NCBI GenBank assembly: GCA_022794035.1
Contig: JAAWDX010000012.1
Coordinates: 62,001-126,000, forward strand
Length of the DNA stretch: 64,000 bases
Source: Lachnospiraceae bacterium
Lineage (GTDB): Bacteria > Bacillota > Clostridia > Lachnospirales > Bianqueaceae
Direction: 5' to 3'
The first letter of the stretch is position 1. Every line of letters starts with the position of its first letter. Of this stretch, positions 15,955-25,053 are shown piece by piece. The notes under the pieces were generated by a model. That model was not told where the DNA came from. It was given only the letters and a program-made list of their open reading frames with translations, and did not search any database. The translations under genes were made by a program, and so were the position numbers.

Positions 15955-17450
15955 CTGCTGCTTTTCTCTGCCTCAGCAGCCTGATAGGCAAACGCCGCAT
16001 GCCACTCCGTACTGCCGCTGGCCAAAATCTGATCCAGCATAGCTTCTGCCTTCTCTGCATCCTTTTCCACATAGCGATAGTAATTGGATATGCCATACGC
16101 AGTTGTTGCATCAACAGCCGTAAGCGCCTCCAGATCCATCTGCGCCATCACTTCCTCTACCGTCATCAGGCCTTTATAAAGCTGCACCAAATTAAAATAT
16201 CCGCGATTGCCCTCATGATCCAGTGCCATGCGTTCCTTGCGGATCGGCTCTAAAGCCTGCATAGCCTCCTCCGGTTTATTTTGATGCTGCAGGCAGGCCC
16301 AGAGCCAGTTCGTGCTGCATACAAAATCTCCCCAGCGGTCTGCCGCCTTTCGGCAGCGCCGATAAATTTTCTCTGCTTTTCCATATTCCTTGATTAAATA
16401 CAGCGCTAACGCATAATGATACAGCAAGCTGGCATCCTCTGGATAAGCCTCTGCTGCCCATGTCAGATCGGCTGCCGCCATTTCATGCTGTCCTAAATTG
16501 ATGTACCGATGGCCTCTCTCCTGCAAAAGACGGCCGGGTCTCGGTGAATGCGCAATCCCCAGTGACAGCACCTTGATCTCCTGCTCAAAATCAGACTTCT
16601 TTGCATAGCACTGTGATAATGCATGCCATAAGAATTCATTCTCCTGATCAGCCTTTAGCTGCTTTACCAGCGTCTCTGCTTCAGCAGCTTGCACGCCGCA
16701 GCCAGCCAGCTCCGATTTAGCTGCCTGATTGGCGAAGCAGTACTGATACTCCCCTTCACAGTGCTGCAAAATAGCTTTTAATAGTGTCTCAGCGGTTTCT
16801 GCATCCTGCTTGACATACTGATAGTAATTATAGATACCATAGGCTGTTGTAATCGAATTGATCTCCTTCTGAACCTCTTTTCCGCCGAGCGCTTCTTCCA
16901 GAGAGATGCGTCCGCTTACAAACAGCTGTACACGGTGATATGCAATATCATCGCCCGGCTCCCAGCTGCTGCCCACACTGGCAGATACAACGGCTGCTTC
17001 CTCAAGGCGCCCCTGATGAACTAAGCAGGCCCAAAGCCAGTTATAAAGAGACACATGCTCTGTCTCTGTCGGAAACAGCGTAATCATATGGCGGTATAAT
17101 CCTTCTGCATATTGGTATTCTCCTGAAAGATAATGCGCCAGCGCCAGATGGTACATCACCTGCCAGTTTTCACCCAAAAGCACCCGTGCTCTGGCCAGAT
17201 CAGCAGCTGCCTCCTGCGGTCTGCCTAAATTGATATAATAATGGCCGCGGGCCAAAAAAAGATGTCCGCAATGATTCTGCCGTGCCAATCCCTGTGAGCA
17301 AGCTTTAACTGCCAGATCAATTCTCTGCGCCGACGCCAAAATCTGCGCCCGCTTAAGCCAGTGCATCTCATGATCCGGTTCCCAAAAAAGTGCCTCGGTG
17401 TTTGCATCCAGCTGCTGCTGAATCTCAGGTTTAAAATTCTCCATCATCAT
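15951..17450 (-). CDS. TPR-repeat protein with a whole-protein internal duplication
   Basis: 499 residues of tetratricopeptide-like helices, no signal peptide. The first and second halves are copies: RGHYYINLGRPQEAAADL against RGHRYINLGQHEMAAADL, NWLWACLVHQGRLEEA against NWLWACLQHQNKPEEA, and TTAYGIYNYYQYVKQDAETA against TTAYGISNYYRYVEKDAEKA. Tetratricopeptide repeats usually mediate protein contacts. The partner is unknown, but it is first in an operon with an oxidoreductase and a VOC protein. AAAGGA precedes ATG 17450. Confidence 0.8.
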   Translation of the reverse strand: MMMENFKPEIQQQLDANTEALFWEPDHEMHWLKRAQILASAQRIDLAVKACSQGLARQNHCGHLFLARGHYYINLGRPQEAAADLARARVLLGENWQVMYHLALAHYLSGEYQYAEGLYRHMITLFPTETEHVSLYNWLWACLVHQGRLEEAAVVSASVGSSWEPGDDIAYHRVQLFVSGRISLEEALGGKEVQKEINSITTAYGIYNYYQYVKQDAETAETLLKAILQHCEGEYQYCFANQAAKSELAGCGVQAAEAETLVKQLKADQENEFLWHALSQCYAKKSDFEQEIKVLSLGIAHSPRPGRLLQERGHRYINLGQHEMAAADLTWAAEAYPEDASLLYHYALALYLIKEYGKAEKIYRRCRKAADRWGDFVCSTNWLWACLQHQNKPEEAMQALEPIRKERMALDHEGNRGYFNLVQLYKGLMTVEEVMAQMDLEALTAVDATTAYGISNYYRYVEKDAEKAEAMLDQILASGSTEWHAAFAYQAAEAEKSSR

Positions 17451-17529
17451 TTTGTTCCTTTCTGTTTTTCACTCACAGAGTTACATTCATATAAAACTGT
17501 GATTTTATTCGTAAAGAATATTTGTATGT

Positions 17530-17558
17530 ATTATAGCCTAATATCTCTGCGCTTTCAA
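17530..17558 (-). promoter_or_regulatory. Sigma-A promoter of the TPR-oxidoreductase-VOC operon
   Basis: On the minus strand TTGAAA (17558-17553) and TATAAT (17535-17530) with a 17-base spacer. The leader to the TPR start is about 80 bases. Confidence 0.85.
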
Positions 17559-17627
17559 GTATATTCAGCAATCCCATAGAACACAACTGCAGGTTTAGTC
17601 TCTTTAACAAAAACAACCTGCCGTATC

Positions 17628-17657
17628 TGGACAGTATAGGATGCCATGTTTTAATAT
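17628..17657 (+). promoter_or_regulatory. Possible promoter of the XRE-type regulator
   Basis: TGGACA (17628-17633) and TAATAT (17652-17657) with an 18-base spacer, 36 bases before the ATG. Both hexamers are imperfect. Confidence 0.4.
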
Positions 17658-17693
17658 AGAATTACAATTATAAATGAAAAGGAGAACTATCTT

Positions 17694-18941
17694 ATGTTTA
17701 ATGCCAAAGAAATGGGACAGCAAATTGCCTATCTGCGTACAAGGAACAATTACACTCAGGAACGGCTGGCAGATATATTGAAAGTATCGCCTCAGGCTGT
17801 CAGTAAATGGGAAAATGGAAAGGCTATCCCCGAATTTATGATGCTCTATGAGTTATCTAAGCTTTTTAACTGTTCTATTGATAAACTTCTTGATTCTTCA
17901 TCGCGTATTCTGCGTAATATGAATTTTGATTACGAATTTCTGATTAAACCGCGAGTTCCGGTAGCTAGCTATTCTGGGCCCGAATGCTTTAGAAGCATCT
18001 CGTCTGCCTCCCTATTAACTGCCTTAAAATTATTTTTCGGATTAGAACAGCGCATAGACACTAAAAACCGTCAGATCAATGATGACGATGAATATATTTT
18101 ACAATCTGCGCTTACAAATATATGCTTTGGATATTCTTATGCCCCGAATGAGTGGCCGCACGATAGTTTTTTAATATATGGCTTAGATTACGAGCTTCAT
18201 TCAAAAACAAAGTATTCGGAGAACGCATTTATTGATCTTGCATGCAGACAAATTGAACAGGGGTATCCGGTCATCGTACGCCCAAGAGATTATACCGATA
18301 CCATTTTTGCTATCGGCTTTTCCGATCATGGAAAGACCTTAAAAGGATTAGGATTTTTAGATGGAGATGATCAAAAAAATCTAATCAACTTTGATCAGCT
18401 CCATCAATATGGCGGCTGGTACAAATCTGCTTGTGATATGATGATCATCAAACCTGCAAAAGAAAAAATGCCGTTGGCAAAGGCTTGTACAAATGCGTTT
18501 TTTAAAGGAATCACGCTATTATCAAATAATGGCTATTGCAAGGAAAACGAAATGCAAGGCTATGGCAGCGTGATTTACCAAAACTGGCGCAACTTGCTAA
18601 GAGAAGAAAACAGAAGAAACGCAGATCAAATGGAGTGTGTTTTTCCACATGCATTTATCCATTATGAAAATAAATTAAGAACCAAACAATTTTTTGAATT
18701 ATGTACTCAGGTCATTCCTCAAATTGATAAAGAATTGATGGCTTTAGCACTCCATCAATATGACGAGATTGTAGCATCGGCGGCAAAGATCGCAACCATT
18801 GCTCATCAGCGAGATTCATTTTCTGTAGACGCACTGCATGAAAAAAGAACCTATATCATGGAAATGCTACGCAGAAGCAGCGAACAAGAAGAACTTGCCC
18901 TCTCTTATCTCCAAAAAGCATCGAGCTCCATTCAGAGATAA
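17694..18941 (+). CDS. XRE-type HTH protein with a large C-terminal domain of unknown function
   Basis: 415 residues. Residues 5-65 are a Cro/CI-type helix-turn-helix (GQQIAYLRTRNNYTQERLAD, then VSPQAVSKWENGKAIPE). The remaining 340 residues have no motif I can name with certainty. A segment around 90-250 (CFRSISSASLLTALKLFFGL, then PVIVRPRDYTDTIFAIGFSD) is faintly like cysteine-peptidase-like or BtrH-type folds but lacks an obvious catalytic histidine. AAAAGGAG precedes the ATG. The gene is visibly AT-richer than its neighbours and faces divergently from the TPR operon, which suggests recent acquisition. Confidence 0.7.
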   Translation: MFNAKEMGQQIAYLRTRNNYTQERLADILKVSPQAVSKWENGKAIPEFMMLYELSKLFNCSIDKLLDSSSRILRNMNFDYEFLIKPRVPVASYSGPECFRSISSASLLTALKLFFGLEQRIDTKNRQINDDDEYILQSALTNICFGYSYAPNEWPHDSFLIYGLDYELHSKTKYSENAFIDLACRQIEQGYPVIVRPRDYTDTIFAIGFSDHGKTLKGLGFLDGDDQKNLINFDQLHQYGGWYKSACDMMIIKPAKEKMPLAKACTNAFFKGITLLSNNGYCKENEMQGYGSVIYQNWRNLLREENRRNADQMECVFPHAFIHYENKLRTKQFFELCTQVIPQIDKELMALALHQYDEIVASAAKIATIAHQRDSFSVDALHEKRTYIMEMLRRSSEQEELALSYLQKASSSIQR

Positions 18942-18946
18942 CATCA

Positions 18947-18985
18947 AAACGGCCTTGAAGGATTACTCCCTCAAGGCCATTTTAA
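18947..18985. terminator. Bidirectional terminator between the XRE-type gene and ppdK
   Basis: Stem GGCCTTGA/TCAAGGCC around GGATTACTCCC-like loop bases, flanked by AAAAC and ATTTTAAAA, between two convergent genes. Confidence 0.75.
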
Positions 18986-19002
18986 AATATGACAATTGAC
19001 AA

Positions 19003-21630
19003 TTATTTATTGTTCAGTGCAGCCTGTGCAGCAGCCAACCGAGCAATCGGTACACGGAACGGTGAGCAAGACACATAGGTCAAACCAACCTTATGGCAAA
19101 ACTCAACAGAAGACGGATCTCCACCATGCTCTCCGCAGATACCCAATTTAATATTGGGACGAGTTGCGCGGCCCTTTTCAGCGGCCATCTGAACCAGCTG
19201 GCCAACACCCGTCTGATCCAAACGAGCAAACGGATCGGACTCGTAAATCTTAGCCTTGTAATAAGAATCTAAGAATTTACCAGCATCATCACGGCTAAAG
19301 CCAAAGGTCATCTGTGTTAAGTCATTGGTACCAAAGGAGAAGAATTCAGCCTCCTCAGCAATCTGATCAGCAGTCAGGGCAGCTCTCGGAATCTCGATCA
19401 TAGTACCAATATGATACTGGATATCAGAATTCTTTTCTTTCTTAACCTGCTCTGCTACCTCGATTACAACATCCTTAACATACTTCAGCTCTTTTTTCTC
19501 GCCTACCAGAGGAATCATGATCTCAGGAACGATATCATACCCTTCCTCTTCCTTAACCTCAATCGCAGCCTCCATAACGGCACGGGTCTGCATCTTTGCA
19601 ATTTCAGGATAGGTAACAGCCAGACGGCAACCACGATGACCCATCATCGGGTTGAACTCATGAAGCTCATCACATTTTGCCTTTACCTGTTCCGGAGTCA
19701 GACCCATATCATCTGCCAAAGCCTTGATGTCTTCAGGATCGGTAGGAACAAACTCATGGAGCGGGGGATCCAGATAACGAACTGTCATCGGACGGCCTTC
19801 CAGAGCCTTATACATAGCCTTGAAATCACCTTTCTGGAATGGAATCAGCTCATTCAAAGCTTCTTCTCTGGCTTCTACTGTGTCAGACAGAATCATCTTA
19901 CGGATCTTAGGAATTCTATCTGCCTCAAAGAACATATGCTCCGTGCGGCAAAGGCCAATACCCTCGGCTCCCAGCTTAACTGCATTGATCGTATCAGCAG
20001 GCGTATCGGCATTGGTACGAACCTGCAGCTTGCGGAACTGATCAGCCCAGCCCATGATACGGCCAAAGTTTCCGCTTACGGAAGCTTCTACTGTCTTAAT
20101 GTCACCCTTATAAATCTTACCGGTAGTACCATCCAAGGAGATATAATCGCCTTCGTGGAAGGTGTAGCCACCAAGCTCAAAGAATTTCTCTTCTTCATTG
20201 ATCTTGATTTCGCCGCATCCAGATACACAGCAAGTGCCCATACCACGAGCGACTACAGCAGCATGAGAGGTCATACCACCGCGAACAGTCAGGATACCCT
20301 CGGCTGCATGCATACCCTCGATATCCTCAGGAGAAGTCTCCAAGCGAACCAAGATAACTCTTTCACCAGCTTCATGATGAGCCTTTGCCTCTTCTGCCGT
20401 GAAGTATACACGACCTGCCGCAGCACCCGGAGATGCCGGCAGTGCAGAACCGATCACTTCGCCAGCCTTCAAAGCAGCGGTATCAAATGTGGGATGCAGC
20501 AGCTGATCCAGAGACTTAGCCTCGATACGGCAAACTGCTTCCTCAGGCGTGATCTTGCCCTCGTCAACCAGGTCACAAGCAATCTGGATAGCAGCCGGAG
20601 CCGTTCTCTTACCATTACGAGTCTGCAGGAAATACAGCTTGCCTTCCTGAATCGTAAACTCCATATCCTGCATATCTGCATAGTGGTTTTCCAGCTTCAT
20701 AGCCAGCTCCATGAACTGAGCATAGCATTCCGGCAGATCCTTTTCCAGCTGCGTAATCGGCTGAGGCGTACGAACGCCGGCCACTACGTCTTCACCCTGT
20801 GCATTGATCAGGTACTCACCAAAGATACCCTTCTCACCAGTAGAAGGATTACGAGTAAACGCAACACCTGTACCGGAGGTCTCACCCATATTACCAAATA
20901 CCATCGTCTGCACGTTTACAGCGGTACCCCAATCACCGGGGATATCATTCATTCTTCTGTATACGATTGCACGGGGGTTGTCCCAAGAACGGAATACAGC
21001 CTTTACAGCCTCCATCAGCTGTACTTTGGGATCCTGCGGGAATTCTTCCCCATTCATGTTTTCACTATATACCTTCTTGAAGCGGATAATCAGCTCCTTC
21101 AGATCCTCTGCCGTAAGCTCGGTATCATAATGAACACCCTTCTCTTCTTTCAGCTCATCAATGATTTTCTCAAAGAAGCTCTTGGGCACTTCCATAACAA
21201 CATCAGAGAACATCTGAATGAATCTTCTATAGGAATCGTATGCAAATCTGGGGTTTCCGGTCTTTTTTGCAAATCCTTCTACCGATACATCATTGAGTCC
21301 CAGATTCAGGATGGTGTCCATCATACCAGGCATGGATGCTCTTGCGCCGGAACGAACGGATACCAAAAGCGGATTCTCGGTATCTCCGAATGTTCTGCCA
21401 TTCAGCTCCTCAAGCCAAGTCATCGCCTCAAAAATCTGACCCTGAATTTCTTCCGTAATCTTCTTGCCACTGGTATAATAATCTGTACAAGCCTCAGTGG
21501 TTACGGTAAAACCTTGGGGAATCGGCAGACCCAGTCCGGTCATCTCGGCCAGGTTTGCGCCTTTACCACCCAGCAGGTTACGCATGGATGCGTTTCCTTC
21601 GGTAAAACGGTATACCCATTTGTTGCCCAT
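19003..21630 (-). CDS. ppdK: Pyruvate, phosphate dikinase
   Basis: Interconverts pyruvate, ATP and phosphate with PEP, AMP and pyrophosphate; central to PEP metabolism in many anaerobes. 875 residues, full length. N-terminal ATP-grasp domain (GGKGANLAEMTGLGLPIPQG), swivelling phosphohistidine domain with the catalytic His in GGMTSHAAVVARGMG, and C-terminal TIM barrel with CRTEHMFF, FGTNDLTQMTFGFSRDD and the catalytic Cys in ICGEHGGDP. ATG 21630 has AGGAGG 9 bases upstream; the open frame reaches a TTG at 21639. Single-gene unit ending at the bidirectional terminator. Confidence 0.97.
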   Translation of the reverse strand: MGNKWVYRFTEGNASMRNLLGGKGANLAEMTGLGLPIPQGFTVTTEACTDYYTSGKKITEEIQGQIFEAMTWLEELNGRTFGDTENPLLVSVRSGARASMPGMMDTILNLGLNDVSVEGFAKKTGNPRFAYDSYRRFIQMFSDVVMEVPKSFFEKIIDELKEEKGVHYDTELTAEDLKELIIRFKKVYSENMNGEEFPQDPKVQLMEAVKAVFRSWDNPRAIVYRRMNDIPGDWGTAVNVQTMVFGNMGETSGTGVAFTRNPSTGEKGIFGEYLINAQGEDVVAGVRTPQPITQLEKDLPECYAQFMELAMKLENHYADMQDMEFTIQEGKLYFLQTRNGKRTAPAAIQIACDLVDEGKITPEEAVCRIEAKSLDQLLHPTFDTAALKAGEVIGSALPASPGAAAGRVYFTAEEAKAHHEAGERVILVRLETSPEDIEGMHAAEGILTVRGGMTSHAAVVARGMGTCCVSGCGEIKINEEEKFFELGGYTFHEGDYISLDGTTGKIYKGDIKTVEASVSGNFGRIMGWADQFRKLQVRTNADTPADTINAVKLGAEGIGLCRTEHMFFEADRIPKIRKMILSDTVEAREEALNELIPFQKGDFKAMYKALEGRPMTVRYLDPPLHEFVPTDPEDIKALADDMGLTPEQVKAKCDELHEFNPMMGHRGCRLAVTYPEIAKMQTRAVMEAAIEVKEEEGYDIVPEIMIPLVGEKKELKYVKDVVIEVAEQVKKEKNSDIQYHIGTMIEIPRAALTADQIAEEAEFFSFGTNDLTQMTFGFSRDDAGKFLDSYYKAKIYESDPFARLDQTGVGQLVQMAAEKGRATRPNIKLGICGEHGGDPSSVEFCHKVGLTYVSCSPFRVPIARLAAAQAALNNK

Positions 21631-21725
21631 GTAAAACAACCTCCTAAAAGTTTTTTGTTTTTATTTAAATTGCCGCCTCTGTGCTAATGCCAACCATATG
21701 GCCGATTGATTTCTTTGGCGAGCAA

Positions 21726-23114
21726 TTAAAATCGAAATTGATCGGAAAAGTACTCCAGCAGCTGATCAATCGCCACTCTTTCCTGCTCCATGCTGTCTCT
21801 GTGACGAATGGTAATGCAGCCATCCTCCAATGTATCAAAATCCACTGTCAGACAGAACGGCGTGCCAATCTCATCCTGTCTGCGATAGCGCTTGCCAATA
21901 CTGCCTGCGTCATCATACTCTACATTATAATGTTCAGACAGCATTTTGTAAAGCTCCTCCGCCTTTTCTCCAAGCTTTTTGGAAAGCGGCAGCACGGCCA
22001 TTTTAACAGGTGCCAGAGCCGGATGAAAACGCAGCACGGTACGCACATCATTTTCACCGATCTGCTCTTCATCATACGCCTCGCAAAGGAAGGCCAACGT
22101 CACTCTGTCAGCTCCCAGAGAAGGCTCAATGCAGTACGGTACATACTTTTTGTTCTGTACCTGATCAAAATATGTCATATCAGCACCGGAATGCTCCTGA
22201 TGCCGCGTCAAATCATAATCGGTCCGGTCAGCAATGCCCCAGAGCTCTCCCCATCCAAATGGATAGGTATACTCGATATCAGAGGTACCTCTTGAATAAA
22301 AGGCCAGCTCTTCTTTGCTGTGCTCGCGCAGCCGCAGATGCTCCTTATCCAGCCCTAACCGGTAAAGCCAGTTCAAACAGAAATCCTTCCAATATTCATA
22401 CCATTCAAGATCTGTACCCGGCTCGCAGAAGAACTCCAGCTCCATCTGTTCAAATTCCCGCGTGCGGAACGTAAAATTGCCAGGGGTAATTTCATTTCGG
22501 AAGCTCTTGCCAATCTGACCGATGCCAAACGGAACCTTCTTACGGGTTGTCCGCTGCACATTTTTAAAATTAACGAAAATACCCTGCGCCGTCTCCGGTC
22601 TCAGATACACCGTTGCCTTGGCATCCTCCGTCACGCCCTGAAAGGTTTTAAACATCAGGTTGAACTGACGAATGCTCGTAAAATCGGTTTTTCCGCAGAC
22701 AGGGCATGCAATCCCTTTTTCTGCAATATACTGCTCCATCTCCTGATTGCTCCAGCCATCCAGCGGGCTTTCTGCTGTGAGACCGTTGGCAAATAAATAA
22801 TCCTCAATCAGCTTATCGGCTCTAAACCGGGATTTACAGGCCTTGCAGTCCATCAGCGGATCATCAAAATTGCCCACATGTCCTGTGGCAACCCATACCT
22901 CCGGATTCATCAGGATCGCACTGTCCATTCCAACATTATAAGGGTTCTTGGCAATGAAAGCCTCCCACCAAGCCCTCTTGACATTATTTTTAAGCTCCAC
23001 TCCCAAAGGGCCGTAATCCCATGTATTGGCTAATCCGCCATAAATCTCAGAGCCTGCATACACAAACCCGCGCGCCTTTGCCAGAGCAACGATCTTTTCC
23101 ATCGTTTTTTCCAA
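21726..23114 (-). CDS. glyS: Glycyl-tRNA synthetase, class II homodimeric type
   Basis: Charges tRNA-Gly. 462 residues, usual length for the bacterial/eukaryal-like dimeric form. Motifs: [20 protein letters not shown] at the N-terminus, [20 protein letters not shown] with FRNEITPG (motif 2), [19 protein letters not shown] (motif 3), and the anticodon-binding domain near [13 protein letters not shown] chose TTG 23114 ([11 protein letters not shown]), with AAGGA 10 bases upstream, since family members commonly begin with a similar MEKTMEKI sequence; ATG 23102 is an alternative. Transcribed from its own promoter. Confidence 0.95.
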   Translation of the reverse strand: MEKTMEKIVALAKARGFVYAGSEIYGGLANTWDYGPLGVELKNNVKRAWWEAFIAKNPYNVGMDSAILMNPEVWVATGHVGNFDDPLMDCKACKSRFRADKLIEDYLFANGLTAESPLDGWSNQEMEQYIAEKGIACPVCGKTDFTSIRQFNLMFKTFQGVTEDAKATVYLRPETAQGIFVNFKNVQRTTRKKVPFGIGQIGKSFRNEITPGNFTFRTREFEQMELEFFCEPGTDLEWYEYWKDFCLNWLYRLGLDKEHLRLREHSKEELAFYSRGTSDIEYTYPFGWGELWGIADRTDYDLTRHQEHSGADMTYFDQVQNKKYVPYCIEPSLGADRVTLAFLCEAYDEEQIGENDVRTVLRFHPALAPVKMAVLPLSKKLGEKAEELYKMLSEHYNVEYDDAGSIGKRYRRQDEIGTPFCLTVDFDTLEDGCITIRHRDSMEQERVAIDQLLEYFSDQFRF

Positions 23115-23161
23115 TTTTACACATTCCTTCCATATTAGCGTAATGCTAAGTATCAACCGCA

Positions 23162-23190
23162 AGTATAGCAAAAGAAATGGTAAGTGTCAA
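23162..23190 (-). promoter_or_regulatory. Sigma-A promoter of glyS
   Basis: On the minus strand TTGACA (23190-23185) and TATACT (23167-23162) with a 17-base spacer, immediately after the recO stop codon. The roughly 45-base leader is too short for a T-box. Confidence 0.85.
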
Positions 23191-23193
23191 GGC

Positions 23194-23958
23194 TTACCAT
23201 CTCAAATTCCCAATAAAATCCAAACTCCCATAATGCCGCTCGGTCTGATGCAGCAGATATCCCACTGCTGCTTCATCCAGCTGCTTTTGCACCTCTTTTT
23301 CCGCTTGGAATGAATATATCTTTTCTACCGGCACCTCCGCTATGTACTGCAAAGCCCGCAGCCCGCCGGATGTAAGCTGGACGCCGGCTCCGCTTGCTTT
23401 GCACCGCTCACAGACAGCTCCGCCCAGCGCAAAATCAAACGTCACTTTTTCCAGCTGTGCTGGAAGAACATCCAGACTCCTGCCGCACTGCCGGCAGATA
23501 TGCAGTTCGGGATAGAATCCGCTTTCTGAAAGCGCCCGCCAGACGAAGGCATCCGCTATCAAACTCTCTGCCCCGCTCTCTGCCTTGCACAGAACCATCA
23601 AGCCTCGCAGCAGCAAATACATAAGCGTCTGGTTTTCCTGTCCGTCTAAAATGAGTGTTTCTGCTACCTCTGCCATAAAGGTTGCGTAAGCCAGACGCTC
23701 CAGATTAACGCGCAGCGCATAAAAGCTTTCGATCAGCTGCACTTCTTTAATGTAGTAAAAGCTCTGCCCTTTACTCATGACATAATCGCCATAGCTAAAG
23801 AGCTGTGACGCCGCACCCCATTTGCTTTTAGGAGAAAGGGCTCCCTTGGCGATGACTGAAATTTTGCCCATTTCTCTGGTCAGCATAATCAGCCGCTTGT
23901 CCTTGTCCCCCATAGGGGCCTCTTTGATGATCAGTCCCCGTACTTTGCTCTCCTTCAT
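23194..23958 (-). CDS. recO: DNA repair protein RecO
   Basis: 254-residue recombination mediator of the RecFOR pathway, which loads RecA on SSB-coated gaps. The N-terminal OB fold (GLIIKEAPMGDKDKRLIMLT, then GKISVIAKGALSPKSKWG) is followed by a helical domain with a zinc finger: CRQC near residue 150 and CERC near 180. It follows era and the YqzL-like ORF in the usual era-recO arrangement. The first 131 bases overlap the small ORF upstream in another frame. Confidence 0.94.
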   Translation of the reverse strand: MKESKVRGLIIKEAPMGDKDKRLIMLTREMGKISVIAKGALSPKSKWGAASQLFSYGDYVMSKGQSFYYIKEVQLIESFYALRVNLERLAYATFMAEVAETLILDGQENQTLMYLLLRGLMVLCKAESGAESLIADAFVWRALSESGFYPELHICRQCGRSLDVLPAQLEKVTFDFALGGAVCERCKASGAGVQLTSGGLRALQYIAEVPVEKIYSFQAEKEVQKQLDEAAVGYLLHQTERHYGSLDFIGNLRW

Positions 23959-24046
23959 ACCTTGCCTCTTCTGCTATGCTGTTTCTCCATGCCAGATAAT
24001 CCTCAATCCGACCTGTCTGCTCAAAACGACTCCAAAGATAGTCCAT
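23828..24046 (-). CDS. YqzL-like small protein with an unusual C-terminal extension into recO
   Basis: 72 residues. The first 20 (MDYLWSRFEQTGRIEDYLAW) match the short YqzL-type peptides found between era and recO in Firmicutes, normally about 45-50 residues. Here no stop is met where expected and the frame runs 131 bases into recO, giving a low-quality Gln/Gly-rich tail. A shift of one base around 23970 would meet a stop just at the recO start. The family function is unknown. The N-terminus is credible; the tail may not matter. Confidence 0.55.
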   Translation of the reverse strand: MDYLWSRFEQTGRIEDYLAWRNSIAEEARYEGEQSTGTDHQRGPYGGQGQAADYADQRNGQNFSHRQGSPFS

Positions 24047-24144
24047 CCTTTTGCCTCCCTCTGGCCGCAGCCGGTGTGATGGCTTTATTTTTCCCTTGCG
24101 GATGGATCTTTTATACTGGAAAAGTTTAGGGAGAGCCTGACTCT

Positions 24145-25038
24145 TTACAGCTCCTTTTTATCAAACCCGAAGTTCTTAATCAAAAAGTCGCTGTCCCTCC
24201 ACCGTTCTTTAATCTTAACCCAAAGCTGCAGATTCACCTTAACACCCAGCAGGCGCTCTATGTCCTGTCTTGCTCTGGAACCAATCTCCTTCAGCGTTCG
24301 TCCGCCTTTGCCGATAATAATCGGTTTATGGCTATTTTTCTCGCAGATTATTGTAGCATTGATATCAATTAAGCCGCGTCCCTCCCGCTCAGTAAACGTA
24401 TCGATGACTACGGCAATCCCATGCGGAATTTCCTTTTGCAGTGCATAGAGTGTTTTTTCACGAATCAGCTCTGCTACCAGCTGCCGCTCCGGCTGATCTG
24501 TCAGCATATCCGGAGGGAAATAAAAGGGTCCCTCCGGCATTCGCTTCATAATCTGCTCAAGCAGGATTTCTTTATTTTCACCTGTTTTCGCACTGACCGG
24601 AATAATCTCCTGAAATTCATACAGGTCCTTCAGCTTGGCAATCGTCAGCAAGACAACGTCTTTGGCAACGGCATCCACTTTATTGATCACCAAGATCACT
24701 TCTGCCTGCTGCTTTCTAAGCTTAGCAAGCACCTCCAGATCCTCTTGTTTAAGCCTGCCTGCCTCCACGAGAAACAGGACCAGGTCCACGTCTCCAATTG
24801 CCCTGCTGGCGGCCTCAACCATATATTCTCCCAGCTTGTGCTCTGGTTTGTGAATGCCCGGCGTATCGATAAAAATCATCTGGCATTCCTGCTCGGTGAG
24901 AACGCCTTGTATACGATTTCTGGTGGTCTGCGGCTTGCTGGAGGTGATGGCGACCTTCTCCCCCAGCATCTGATTCATCAATGTAGATTTTCCCACATTG
25001 GGCCGCCCGATCAATGAAATAAAACCTGATTTTGTCAT
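24145..25038 (-). CDS. era: GTPase Era
   Basis: 297-residue Ras-like GTPase that binds the 3' end of 16S rRNA and assists 30S assembly. G motifs: GRPNVGKST (G1), TTRNRI (G2), DTPGIHKPEHKLGEYM (G3), NKVD (G4) and SAK (G5). A C-terminal KH domain includes IIIGKGGRTLKEIGSRARQD. ATG at 25038, 15 bases after the M16 peptidase stop, so the two are co-transcribed. Confidence 0.97.
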   Translation of the reverse strand: MTKSGFISLIGRPNVGKSTLMNQMLGEKVAITSSKPQTTRNRIQGVLTEQECQMIFIDTPGIHKPEHKLGEYMVEAASRAIGDVDLVLFLVEAGRLKQEDLEVLAKLRKQQAEVILVINKVDAVAKDVVLLTIAKLKDLYEFQEIIPVSAKTGENKEILLEQIMKRMPEGPFYFPPDMLTDQPERQLVAELIREKTLYALQKEIPHGIAVVIDTFTEREGRGLIDINATIICEKNSHKPIIIGKGGRTLKEIGSRARQDIERLLGVKVNLQLWVKIKERWRDSDFLIKNFGFDKKEL

Positions 25039-25053
25039 GATATCTAGTTTTCC

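Noticed and set aside
17581..17693. Divergent-operator palindrome upstream of the XRE-type gene
   Set aside because: Some short partial dyads are visible but none is convincing.
19411..21687. 758-residue plus-strand open frame opposite ppdK
   Set aside because: It is entirely antisense to the well-conserved ppdK gene, lacks recognisable motifs and arises from ppdK codon bias.
23115..23161. T-box riboswitch upstream of glyS
   Set aside because: The leader between promoter and start is only about 45 bases and lacks the T-box sequence.
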